In this document: one piece after another, positions 7,314-15,561 of the stretch
Position numbering within the stretch: position 1 is the first letter of the stretch
Layout of the letters: each line of letters opens with the position of its first letter
Source: CALGSZ01 sp042408955
GTDB lineage: Bacteria; Chloroflexota; Chloroflexia; Thermomicrobiales; UBA6265
Assembly: GCA_042408955.1 (NCBI GenBank)
Contig: JBHOQQ010000037.1
Span: 1 to 28,394, forward strand
Reading direction: 5' to 3'
DNA: 28,394 nucleotides
Program-made: the position numbers and the translations under genes
The notes under the pieces: model-generated
The model's input: only the letters and a program-made list of their open reading frames with translations
Databases searched by the model: none
Told to the model about the DNA's origin: nothing

Positions 7314-8264
7314 CTACCCAACCTTGATGCGCGGATCGAGCAAGCCATACAGTACATCGGCAATCAGATTGCCGATGATGATTAGCACGGCGCCGAGGAG
7401 CAACGCGCCCATCAGCACCGGGTAGTCACGCTTGGTCAGCGAATCGTAGAAGAGACGGCCCATACCCGGCCAGGAAAAGACTGTTTCGGTCAACACCGCG
7501 CCGGTGAGATAGAGCGGCACGTCGATCCCGACGACCGTCACGAAGGGTATCAGTGCATTGCGCAGCACATGCCGCCAAAGGACGACGCGCTCGCGCAACC
7601 CTTTCGCTCTGGCTGTCCGCACGTAGTCCTGGCCGAGCGTTTCGAGCGTTGACGCTCGCACATACCGGCTCCAACTCGCCACGCTGCCGATGGCAATGGT
7701 CGACGCGGGGAGGATGAGATGTTTGAGGATGTCAACGAAGCCGCCCGCATTCGCGCTCCTCATGTTGGCCGAGGGGAGCCATCCGAGCTTGACCGCGAAG
7801 AGAATCTGGAGCATCAGCCCGAACCAGAAGACTGGCATGGCGAGACCAAAGTAGGAGAGAAATGCTGTCACGTTATCGAACAGCCCGTAGGGTCGCGTGG
7901 CCGCGATGACGCCAGTAACCAGCGCGACGACCAGGGAGATCGACAAGCCGGCGGCCATCAGGTACACCGTGTTCGGGAAGACTTCCCAGATGACATCCCG
8001 CACGGGCCGGTACTGGGTGTACGACATCCCGAGGTCGCCCTGGAGCAGGTTACCCAGCCATTTCAACAACTGGATGTAGACCGGGCGGTCTAGTCCCAGG
8101 TTGTGGCGGATCGCCGCAAGCTGCTCCTCGCTCATCCGCCCACTGCGCGCGTAGAGGGTATCCGGTCCTCCCGGCGCAAGCTGCATGAACAGGAACGACA
8201 ACACCGCGACGCCAAGGAGGAGGGGAATGGCCCCGAGCAGCCGGCGAACAACGAAGCGTGACAT
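7314..8264 (-). CDS. Opp/Dpp-type ABC transporter permease, DppB-like
   Basis: This 316-residue membrane protein starts MSRFVVRRLLGAIPLLLGVA, the usual first helix of DppB/OppB. It continues with LGLDRPVYIQLLKWLGNLLQ, GDLGMSYTQYRPV, further transmembrane segments, and the EAA loop DYVRTARAKGLRERVVLWRH. The C-terminus has TETVFSWPGMGRLFYDSL and ends LLDPRIKVG, as is normal for full-length members. It sits between the solute-binding protein and the DppC-like permease in one minus-strand operon. Substrates in this family are peptides, but also oligosaccharides or nickel; the sequence does not decide which. Confidence 0.92.
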   Translation of the reverse strand: MSRFVVRRLLGAIPLLLGVAVLSFLFMQLAPGGPDTLYARSGRMSEEQLAAIRHNLGLDRPVYIQLLKWLGNLLQGDLGMSYTQYRPVRDVIWEVFPNTVYLMAAGLSISLVVALVTGVIAATRPYGLFDNVTAFLSYFGLAMPVFWFGLMLQILFAVKLGWLPSANMRSANAGGFVDILKHLILPASTIAIGSVASWSRYVRASTLETLGQDYVRTARAKGLRERVVLWRHVLRNALIPFVTVVGIDVPLYLTGAVLTETVFSWPGMGRLFYDSLTKRDYPVLMGALLLGAVLIIIGNLIADVLYGLLDPRIKVG

Positions 8265-8284
8265 CGTCCGTTACCCAACGCCAA

Positions 8285-8316
8285 GAGCCGGGAAGGGCAT
8301 GACCCCTTCCCGGTTC
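8285..8316 (-). terminator. Hairpin between the binding-protein and permease genes
   Basis: A 13-pair stem (8285-8297 with 8304-8316, one G-T wobble) with a six-base loop lies between the end of the binding-protein gene and the dppB-like start. There is no T-run. Such a hairpin in this position often acts as a partial terminator or RNA stabiliser that lets the binding protein be made in excess of the permeases; that role is inferred here. Confidence 0.5.
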
Positions 8317-8338
8317 TCGACTGCCGCGTGATGCGTTG

Positions 8339-10213
8339 TTACTTCGTCAGATACCACTGGTTGACGTTCCACAAGAGACGGTTGAAGGCGCTGGGCCAGA
8401 CACCGCCAACATTGTTGGCGATCACGGGGAACTGGCTGCTCCAGTAGATGAAGATAACCGGGACCTCCTCGTGCAGCAATTCCTGGATCTGCCAGTAGAG
8501 CTCCTTGCGCTTCTCCTGGTCTGTCTCCTTTGCCGCGCGCGAGGTCAGATCATCAATCTGGGCCTGGAAGTTATACGGGAAGAAGTAGGCAGGCAGGTTC
8601 CCGCCGGAGCCGGTCGGAGTTGAGGGAATCTGTTAGGAGTGCCAGTAGAACATGTCGTCCGGATCATTGGCGTTGAACCAGGAGTAGAGACAGGCCGTCA
8701 TCTTGTCGGTGAACTGGTAGCCCTCCGGTCCCCAGATCGTCGAGACATCCTCGAACTTCGCCTCGGTCTTGATTCCGATCGAGTTCCAGGCGGCGGCAAT
8801 CACCTGAATGATCTGCTGCGACTGCGAGTCGCCGGAAATGCCCCACAGCTCCATCTCCAGCTTCTTGACCGGTCCATTCCGGTCTGTGTTCGGATCAATG
8901 TCCTTGCTTGGGGCTGGAGTTGGACCGGACCAGCCGCCATCTTCCTCGCTCAGCCCAGCCTCTCGCAGCAACTGCTTGGCCATCTCGGGATCGAAGGGCC
9001 GCGGCTGAATATTCGGATTGAACGCCCAAGTTCCGGGCGCTTGATCCGCAACCGACGGCACCACGCGGCCCTTCAGCAACTGGTTGATAATCTGCTCCTT
9101 GGGCGTTGCATAGTCGAGCGCTTGGCGGACCTTGGTGACCCGCAGGAAGTCGATATGCTTCAGGTCAAGGTGACTCCAGGCCATCGTCGGATGTTCATAG
9201 ACCGTCACGCCTTCGATGCCCAGCGCCTCATCAACACGGAGCGCGCCCAAGGCGCCCGAGCTAGCACAGACTTGAATCTCACCGGTCCGGAGTTGCACGA
9301 GCTGCGTGTTATCGTCCGGAACGATCCGGTAAATGACGCGCTCGAGGTGCGGCTTGTCGCCCCAGTAATTCTCGTTGCGCTCGAGGGTGATCTGCTCCTT
9401 GGCGCGCCACTCGACGAATTTCATGGGACCAGTGCCGATCGGGGCGCGGCCGAATTCCTGCTTGAAGCTGTCAATCCCTTTGGCCATCGCGCTCGCCGGG
9501 CAGATGTTGCTGCCGTTGTCGCAGACGTAGGAGATGAACGGCGCATAGACCTCAGAGGTCTTCATGGTGACGGTCATATCGTTGTCGGCCAGCGTGATAT
9601 CGGCGATCTTATCCCAGCCAAGCTGGCTGAATGCGCCGAAATCGGGATTCATAATCATCTTCCAGCACTCGACGACATCCCGGCCCGAGAAGGAATCGCC
9701 GTTATGGAAGGTCACGTTCGGCCGCAGCTTGAACGTGTAGGTCAAGCCATCCGGCGAGATCTCGACCGATTCGGCCAGGGCCGGTTGCAGGGTCTGCGTG
9801 CTGTCGTACTTGAACAGTGTCTCGACGATGCCGCAGTAGACGTCGGAGCCGGTCACCAGTTGCGAGAGCCAGGGATGCAGAGTATCCGGTTCCTCGGGCG
9901 TCCCGGTGACGACGGTCCCGCCTTCTTGCGGCTCTCCTTGTGGTTGCGTCGGCCCGGTGACCGGGACGGTTTGCTTCTCCTGAAGGCGGCGCAGGGTGAG
10001 CCCCCGGCCGTTGCTCGGGGCGCCAAAGGCATAATCCGACGTGAGGTGCAGCATGACGCCGATCACGGGTGCCGCAACGCCAAGCTGGAGGGCACGCTGA
10101 ATCAGCGCCCGCCGGCTAATCCGGCCATCAATGCGCGCTTGGATAAGCTCGTTGACATCGTGGAGCGCAGACGGATCAACTGGCTCCCCTGGCTGTGGAA
10201 TGAGACGAACCAT
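8339..10213 (-). pseudogene. Family 5 solute-binding protein (Opp/Dpp type) interrupted by an in-frame TAA
   Basis: The N-terminal segment has a twin-arginine-like motif (ISRRALIQRALQLG). An SBP_bac_5 domain follows, with GTPEEPDTLHPWLSQ, ALAESVEISPDGLTYTFKLR, VTFHNGDSFSGRDVVECW, GTGPMKFVEW and ERNENYWGDKP. A TAA at 8633-8635 stops translation after PDDMFYWHS. In the same frame the DNA continues QIPSTPTGSGGNLPAYFF, then RKELYWQIQELLHEEVPVIF and NQWYLTK to the TAA at 8339, the normal C-terminal lobe. CAA to TAA would explain the break. The truncated product lacks about 97 of 624 residues. The ATG at 10213 is likely the start (GGAGG about 11 bases upstream); longer in-frame starts exist up to 10345. 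It may be a recent null allele or a sequence error. Confidence 0.85.
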
Positions 10214-10322
10214 CGCGACTCGTTCCTCCGTGGTGCTATACGGCATGCCGTTGCTGCCATGACCATCAGGATGCTTCACGCGGTAGCCTATCATGATTGC
10301 GTGTGTTCCGGAGTGAGATCCG

Positions 10323-11099
10323 ATGCAACCCCACGCCGATGGCATTCAGATCTTTCACGGCGATTTCCCGCCCAATGCAAGGCTGGCCGATGTGCACGTG
10401 CACACCCGCCGCTCGGATGGCTGGTGGCAGCCAGAGCGGCTGGCCGAAGCGGCGCTCGCCCGTGGGTTGAGCGCTATTGCCGTGACCGATCATGATGATT
10501 GCTCCGCTGGGTTTGCCGTTGCGGACTATTGCGCCAGGCGTGGGCTGCCCCTGCGCGTCTATCCAGGCAGCGAAATCACGGCTCGGGAGGATGGTCACGA
10601 TATTCACGTGATCGGCTTCGATCTGCAGAGTGATGTGCGGCCATGGCAATCGCTGGGAGCGACAGTTGAGGCGATCCTGAGCCAAGGAGGCTTGGTGATC
10701 ATTCCGCATCCGAAGCCGGATGGCCATGGTTTCCCAACATTTCGCCAGCTCCTTCAGCTCGATGTGCCGGTCGCGATCGAGATTTTCAATGCCGCCGTGT
10801 GGGATCTGCGCTGGCTCGCCCGCTTCCGCGAGCGATGCGATGCCAATCGAGCCGCCAGGGCATTCTATGAAACCCACCGGCACCGCTTTCTCGCGGCGGT
10901 CGGCGGTACTGACGCGCACTTCCGCACGGTCGGGCGCGGCTTGACGGTCTATCGTGGGGACCTGCGAGAGGCAATCCTGCGCGGTGAGACAGCGGTCGCC
11001 TACCGGCCAGAGCGCGAGCGACTCACTCCGTGGGACCCGATGGGCTACATCGTTGGCCTGCGGCGGTTGGATGCCCGGCGCAAGGCGCGATATGCGTGA
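10323..11099 (+). CDS. PHP-domain metal-dependent phosphoesterase
   Basis: This 258-residue protein has the metal-binding motifs of the PHP superfamily in order: DVHVHTRRSDG near residue 21, IAVTDHDD, YPGSEIT, HVIGFDLQ, IIPHPKP and GGTDAHF. Stand-alone members of this length are hydrolases of small phosphate esters (for example nucleoside 3',5'-bisphosphate or 5'-3' oligonucleotide phosphatases such as the RNase AM/YciV group). The ATG at 10323 follows GGAGTGAG at a suitable distance. It is divergent from the ABC binding-protein gene with about 110 bases between the starts. The specific substrate cannot be read from the sequence. Confidence 0.85.
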   Translation: MQPHADGIQIFHGDFPPNARLADVHVHTRRSDGWWQPERLAEAALARGLSAIAVTDHDDCSAGFAVADYCARRGLPLRVYPGSEITAREDGHDIHVIGFDLQSDVRPWQSLGATVEAILSQGGLVIIPHPKPDGHGFPTFRQLLQLDVPVAIEIFNAAVWDLRWLARFRERCDANRAARAFYETHRHRFLAAVGGTDAHFRTVGRGLTVYRGDLREAILRGETAVAYRPERERLTPWDPMGYIVGLRRLDARRKARYA

Positions 11100-11250
11100 G
11101 GGGTTGAGGGAGGGGTAGGGACTCGGGACGCCAGCAGCCTTAAGCCATCGGTTGCCAGGGAGCGGTGGGACAGTCCTCTGTGTTTGCCCTCGAACAGGAA
11201 CAGGTGATTGCCGGCAGCCAAGAGGATGAGTCCAGCAGCGTGTCCATCCT

Positions 11251-11323
11251 GACGGCTGAAATCTAAACGTTGATAGCTTTACTCACTCCATCCCCCATCC
11301 CCCAACCCCCAACCCCTAGCCCC
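11251..11323. repeat. Intergenic repeat unit plus C-rich (G-quadruplex-type) tract
   Basis: 11251-11278 begins GACGGCTGA and ends TTGATAGCT; it aligns without gaps to 16942-16969 with several mismatches. Just downstream, 11292-11323 has five runs of four or five C separated by two or three bases, giving on the minus strand AGGGGCTAGGGG followed by three more guanine runs. The same CTAGGGG motif occurs near 16631 and 20578. Confidence 0.65.
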
Positions 11324-11708
11324 TGATACGCGGCTGAATGCATGGTTCATGTGGCTCCGTGTGCCTCCGTCGGCTGAAAGCAGTCATGCTGGCATCGATT
11401 TTGCATAGTGAATGTTGGCTTGGCAGTAAAGTGTCTGACGGATGGTGGGTACGCCACCCGCGTTGGGAGCCACACGGTCTGCCGCGGATTGGCGTCGGTC
11501 GTGGCAGAAGCACCTCACGGAGTCGCCGCGAGGCGTGTGTTGTCAAGCCCATGGTGCTTGCACGGTCATCGGGAACCAGGAAGAACATGTCCATGAGTAT
11601 CCGCGCCCCACCATCTGATCAGCTTTTCTTTCATCCAGGCGCTTCACCGCTGTTAGGCGAGCGCCGTAGTCCATTGGTCATCGGCGACCAGCAAGGAGGA
11701 CACGAACG
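11324..11708. other. Upstream region of the sugar dehydrogenase gene, no convincing gene
   Basis: A 124-codon open frame crosses this stretch and its TGA (11710-11712) overlaps the next ATG. Its translation is rich in Arg, Ser and Gly with no recognisable domain and no good ribosome site at its first start. An internal ATG at 11587 would give a 41-residue peptide. No clear promoter boxes were found. Confidence 0.45.
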
Positions 11709-13163
11709 ATGAAGCGACGCCACCCCGCACTCGTGTTGCCCGTGGTTGTCTTAGTGGCAACGAGTGCATTCTTTAGCGCCTCATTCGCCCAGGAGGCGAC
11801 TCCAACGCCAGAAGCGACCGCCGCCCCGGTCTATCCGCTCCTTCCCCAGGCGCCTGCCGAACAGGCCGTGGCAACACCAGGTGGCACGATTCCAGGGAAT
11901 CCCGCAGTTCAGCTTGTCAAAATCGCTGGTGGCTTGCTTGACCCCATCAACATTGCGGCTCCTCCAGATGGGAGCGGCAGACTCTTTGTCGTCGAGCGAC
12001 ACGGCAGAATCCGCGTGATCGACCAAAATGGCCAGTTGCTCGACGAGCCGTTCCTGGACATCAGCAATCAGGTGGACAGCCAGTTCCTGGAAGACGGGCT
12101 CTTGGATATTGCCTTTGACCCCGACTTCAAGAACAACGGCTATATCTACCTCGATTACACCGATCTCCTCTACAACGGCGACGTCTTCCTCATGCGCTAC
12201 AAGGTTTCGGCTGATGATCCAAACAAAGCCGATCCGGCAAGCGCCACGGTCATCATGTTCCGCGACCAGCCGTACGCGAACCACGTCGGCGGGAGCCTCA
12301 ATTTTGGTCCGGATGGCTATCTGTACATCGGCGTGGGCGACGGAGGGTTAGAGGGCGATCCGCTGGAAACCGGCCAGAATGTGAACGATCTGCTCGGATC
12401 CCTCCTCCGTATTGATGTTCACCCTCAGAATGGACAACCGTACGGCATTCCTCCCGACAATCCGTTTGCGGGCGCGGGCGCCAAGCCGGTTGATCTCTTC
12501 GCGCTGACGGAAGAGGACTTCGCCTCGTTCCAGACGGAAGCGCGGCCCGAGGTTTGGGCGTGGGGTCTACGCAACCCCTGGGAAGTCCACTTCGACCGCG
12601 AGACGGGCGATCTCTACATCGCCGATGTCGGGCAAAACGTCTACGAGGAGATCAACTTCGTTCCCGCAGGACAAACACGCGGCCTCAATTTCGGTTGGGA
12701 TGTGATGGAAGCAAGCCATTGCTTCCCGGTCTCGATCGATACCTGCGCTAAGGTCGGGATAATCCCGGTCGCTGAGTACCAGCACGGCGAGGATGGGTGC
12801 TCGGTCACCGGTGGCGGCGTCTATCGCGGCGATCAGTACCCGAGCCTCGTGGGTATCTACTTCGCGTCCGACTGGTGCTCGGGCAAGATTTGGGGCCTGG
12901 CGCGGGATGAGAATGGCGTCTGGCAATTCCAGGAATTGCTCGATACGGAGCTGCGCATGACCGGAGGCGGTCAGGGCGAGGATGGCAGCCTGTACTTTAC
13001 CTCCTGCGATTGCGCGTATGGCGCTCCGTCGCAGCCGAACGGCGCGGTCTGGAAGCTGGTTCCGGCCGATCAGGTGCCTGCTGGCGCGGAAGTCGCCCCA
13101 ACAGCGGCCCCGGAGGCCACGCCAATGCCAGGCGGAGAGGCGGCCGCGACGCCAGAGTCATGA
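11709..13163 (+). CDS. Secreted PQQ-dependent sugar dehydrogenase family protein (GSDH/Yli-like)
   Basis: This 484-residue protein has a Sec signal peptide (MKRRHPALVLPVVVLVATSA, cleavage near SFAQ) and a Thr/Pro/Ala linker. The beta-propeller of the soluble aldose dehydrogenase (GSDH) family follows: INIAAPPDGSGRLFVVERHG, GLLDIAFDPDF, SLNFGPDGYLYIGVGDGG, EVWAWGLRNPWEVHFDRETG, LYIADVGQNVYEEI, GLNFGWDVMEASHCF, VTGGGVYRGDQYP and YFASDWCSGKIWGL. The C-terminus ends in another Ala/Pro/Thr tail. Family members oxidise sugars with bound PQQ and a calcium ion outside the membrane. GGAGGA lies before the ATG. A cupredoxin gene starts 31 bases downstream, a plausible electron acceptor. Real cofactor use is inferred from family. 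Confidence 0.88.
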   Translation: MKRRHPALVLPVVVLVATSAFFSASFAQEATPTPEATAAPVYPLLPQAPAEQAVATPGGTIPGNPAVQLVKIAGGLLDPINIAAPPDGSGRLFVVERHGRIRVIDQNGQLLDEPFLDISNQVDSQFLEDGLLDIAFDPDFKNNGYIYLDYTDLLYNGDVFLMRYKVSADDPNKADPASATVIMFRDQPYANHVGGSLNFGPDGYLYIGVGDGGLEGDPLETGQNVNDLLGSLLRIDVHPQNGQPYGIPPDNPFAGAGAKPVDLFALTEEDFASFQTEARPEVWAWGLRNPWEVHFDRETGDLYIADVGQNVYEEINFVPAGQTRGLNFGWDVMEASHCFPVSIDTCAKVGIIPVAEYQHGEDGCSVTGGGVYRGDQYPSLVGIYFASDWCSGKIWGLARDENGVWQFQELLDTELRMTGGGQGEDGSLYFTSCDCAYGAPSQPNGAVWKLVPADQVPAGAEVAPTAAPEATPMPGGEAAATPES

Positions 13164-13194
13164 GCGCGATGCCTGAGGCGGATGGGAGTGTGGC

Positions 13195-13716
13195 GTGGGA
13201 CAATTGAGTACTCGCTGGTCACTGGTGATAACGAGTCTGGCGATGATGCTGGCCGGAGTGGTCATTGCGCCAAGCGCGACTGGCACGCCAGTCCCTGCTG
13301 GTACTCCGGTCCTCCAATGTCCCGCGGGCACTCCCGGCCCGTCCGGCACGCCGATACCGGGAGGGGTGACACCGCGAGCAGCGGTGACCCCTCCTGGCCC
13401 GACGCCAACCGACCCTGCCGATTACGACTTCGAGGTCGTCGGCGGGGTCATCACGATTCGGATGACCGACCACGGTTTCGTGCCGCAAGCGTTCCAAATC
13501 GCGGTGGGACATCACATTGATGTCACGCTCGTCAACGTGGATTCGCGGCCACACACGTTCACGATGGAAACCCTGCACGTTGATGCGCGCGTGGAGCCTG
13601 GGCAAACCGCCCGCCTCACAATCTCCGCGCCGCACTACGGGGATTACGTCTTCTTCAGTGCCGAGCCGTGCGATGTTGGTCCCGAGTGGCGTGGCCTGAT
13701 GCGGATTTTCCTGTGA
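13195..13716 (+). CDS. Secreted cupredoxin-like protein
   Basis: This 173-residue protein starts at a GTG with GGGAG six bases upstream. It has a signal peptide (WSLVITSLAMMLAGVVIA), then a Gly/Thr/Pro-rich stretch (GTPVPAGTP, GTPGPSGTPIPGG) and a cupredoxin fold from about residue 78: ITIRMTDHGFVPQAFQIAVG, VTLVNVDSRPHTFTMETLHV, YVFFSAEPCDVGPEWRGLM. The first histidine (RPHTF), a cysteine (EPC) and a methionine (GLM) match type-1 copper ligands, but the usual second histidine between Cys and Met is not visible. It may bind copper differently or not at all. It follows the PQQ-type dehydrogenase closely, and its end is three bases from the convergent acetyltransferase stop. Confidence 0.8.
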   Translation: MGQLSTRWSLVITSLAMMLAGVVIAPSATGTPVPAGTPVLQCPAGTPGPSGTPIPGGVTPRAAVTPPGPTPTDPADYDFEVVGGVITIRMTDHGFVPQAFQIAVGHHIDVTLVNVDSRPHTFTMETLHVDARVEPGQTARLTISAPHYGDYVFFSAEPCDVGPEWRGLMRIFL

Positions 13717-13719
13717 GCG

Positions 13720-14352
13720 TTAGCTCTGCTCGTGGTTGATCCCAGCGGGGGCGAGCATGCGCCCGAGCACTGGGCTTTCGAATTCGGTCGCCAAGCATTC
13801 CATGTAGATCGCGTCCCAAAGCCGGCCGCCCATCCAAACCGCCTCCCGCCGCCGGCCAAACTCGCGAAATCCTGCCTTTTGGTAAGCGCGGTAACCGGCC
13901 TGGTTGTAGGCGTAGACAACGAGCATGACGTTGTGCAGCCCGAGCGCCGTAAAGGCATAATCGAGCACCAGCCGCGCCGTTTCCGTGCCGTAGCCCTTGC
14001 CGCGCGCATCCGCCTCACCGATCAAGATGCCGAATTCTGCCGTCCGGTGGCGATAATCAATCTCGTGGAGCCCGGTATTGCCGATGGGGCGCCACGTCGC
14101 CCGCTCATAAATCGTGAAGAGTTTGTCGTTACCGGCGACCATCCGATCGTACCAGGAACCCTCTGCTTCCTGCGTCACCGGCCCAGGAATCATGCCTAGG
14201 TTCTGAGCGGCGACGAGATCGTTGATCCAGCGCTGATATCGCGATAGCAAGTCGCGCCGGAGCGGTCCAAGCGCGACATGCTGGCCGGAGATCGTGATAA
14301 TCGGTGGCTCCTGGGAGTTTCCGGCGCCAGTTTGGGAGCCCGAATCGGTCAT
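13720..14352 (-). CDS. GNAT-family N-acetyltransferase
   Basis: This 210-residue protein resembles RimJ/RimL-type GNAT enzymes (Acetyltransf_3). VALGPLRRDLLSRYQRWIND is at the start of the domain, ATWRPIGNTGLHEIDYRHRT and AEFGILIGE in the middle strands. ARGKGYGTETARLVLDYAF is the acetyl-CoA pyrophosphate-binding R-x-x-G-x-G/A motif, followed by GLHNVMLVVYAYNQAGYRAY and QKAGFREFGRRRE. The ATG at 14352 has AAGGAGG five to six bases upstream, and is preferred over a start 93 bases earlier. Members acetylate protein N-termini, polyamines or small amines; the acceptor here is unknown. It is divergent from the MDR dehydrogenase gene. Confidence 0.88.
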   Translation of the reverse strand: MTDSGSQTGAGNSQEPPIITISGQHVALGPLRRDLLSRYQRWINDLVAAQNLGMIPGPVTQEAEGSWYDRMVAGNDKLFTIYERATWRPIGNTGLHEIDYRHRTAEFGILIGEADARGKGYGTETARLVLDYAFTALGLHNVMLVVYAYNQAGYRAYQKAGFREFGRRREAVWMGGRLWDAIYMECLATEFESPVLGRMLAPAGINHEQS

Positions 14353-14434
14353 TTGATCCTCCTTGCGTCTCTGGCATGATATCAGGAGGCAAGATCGGAC
14401 CACCTTCGGGAGAGCAGCGCGGGGGAGCAAGGGC

Positions 14435-15472
14435 GTGCAGCGCACGATGCGGCACTACTACGTCGTGGGACCAGAGCGGCTGGCCGTCGTCGAGGAGCCG
14501 GTGCCCGATCCTGGGCCGGGGCACGTCCTCATCAACATCACACACACGGCCCTGAGCCCAGGAAGCAATCTTTATGTCTATCGTACTGGCTCCTATGCAG
14601 GAGTCTGGACTGGCCAGCGGGAAGAAGCGGTGTACATGGGGAGTGGCATCGTCGAGTCAGCCGGGGAAGGTGTGACTGGGCTGGCTCCGGGCGATCGAGT
14701 GGCGATGATCGGAGTCGGGCACCAGGCATACGCGGTGCTGCCAGCGGAGCAGGTCCAGAAGGTACCGGACGGACTCTCGCTGCGCGACGCTTGCTTGTCC
14801 TATCTGTCGGCCTGGTCGGTCAGTGCCTTGCACCTTGCCGGCTACCGCGCTGCGGAGACAGTTGTCGTCATTGGGCTGGGATTGGTGGGGGCTTCGGCCG
14901 CGCTGATGGCGGACCAGATCGGCGCGCGGGTTCTGGGCATCGAGCCGGACGCGACGCGCGCCGGCTTCGCCAGTAGTCTTGGTTTTGGGCCAGTCGAAGA
15001 GCCGGACGCACCGGGCGCACGTGAGCGGATCGCGGCATTTCTTGGTGAAACCGGGGCAGACATCATCCTGGAGACCTCTGGCGCTTGGCGCGGCTTTCAG
15101 CAGGCGATCGCGCTCGCGCGGGATTGGACGTGCATCGCGGTGATGGGCATCTACCGGGAGCCGCCAACGGCCGGGCTTGCGCTAGAGTTACACCAGCAGC
15201 TGTACACCTTTCCGAGCAAATTTCACTATCAGCGCTTACAGATCATTGGCTGCGGCTATGATCCGCCAGAGGTAGTCGCGCCCAATCCGCACCTGGCGAC
15301 GCCGCGCCGGAATTTCGCGTACACGCTGGAACGGGCCGCCCAAGGGAAGTTGCCTCTTGGCAAGCTCGTGACACACGTGATCCCAGCAGATGAAATCGGC
15401 GACGTGATGGCGCGGATGAGCGCCGGAGACCGGAGCTTGGTGGGCGTCGTGTTCGATTGGCAACTTGCTTAG
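14435..15472 (+). CDS. Zinc-independent MDR-family alcohol dehydrogenase-like oxidoreductase
   Basis: This protein of about 345 residues has the two MDR domains. The GroES-like part shows VPDPGPGHVLINITHTALSP, GSGIVESAGEGVTGLAPGDR; the Rossmann part shows VVVIGLGLVGASAALMADQI (G-x-G-x-x-G) and GADIILETSG. The catalytic-zinc cysteine and the four-cysteine structural lobe are absent, so it is not a classic zinc enzyme. GTG at 14435 has GGGGGAG seven bases upstream; the ATG at 14447 is an alternative start four codons later. It is followed at 89 bases by an Idh-type oxidoreductase, and both may act in one catabolic route, perhaps for a sugar or sugar acid. The substrate is unknown. Confidence 0.85.
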   Translation: MQRTMRHYYVVGPERLAVVEEPVPDPGPGHVLINITHTALSPGSNLYVYRTGSYAGVWTGQREEAVYMGSGIVESAGEGVTGLAPGDRVAMIGVGHQAYAVLPAEQVQKVPDGLSLRDACLSYLSAWSVSALHLAGYRAAETVVVIGLGLVGASAALMADQIGARVLGIEPDATRAGFASSLGFGPVEEPDAPGARERIAAFLGETGADIILETSGAWRGFQQAIALARDWTCIAVMGIYREPPTAGLALELHQQLYTFPSKFHYQRLQIIGCGYDPPEVVAPNPHLATPRRNFAYTLERAAQGKLPLGKLVTHVIPADEIGDVMARMSAGDRSLVGVVFDWQLA

Positions 15473-15561
15473 TCCTCGGACGCTGCTTGCACGCCGCGAG
15501 ACTTGTGAAGACAATGCGCGGCGCGCGGTAGCTGAAAGGCAGAGGCAGGAGAAGGGGAACG

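Noticed and set aside
2996..8635. Stop-codon recoding (TAG or TAA read as an amino acid)
   Set aside because: TAG and TAA are used as ordinary stops elsewhere in the window (for example 3631, 6343, 8339, 16636), no pyrrolysine genes are seen, and two different stop codons are involved. Point mutation or sequence error is simpler.
8639..10495. A 618-codon open frame on the plus strand
   Set aside because: It is fully antisense to the solute-binding protein gene and its translation matches no family; long antisense frames are common in GC-rich DNA.
11338..11712. 124-codon plus-strand frame upstream of the sugar dehydrogenase
   Set aside because: Arg/Ser/Gly-rich with no domain and no ribosome site; composition is like non-coding sequence.
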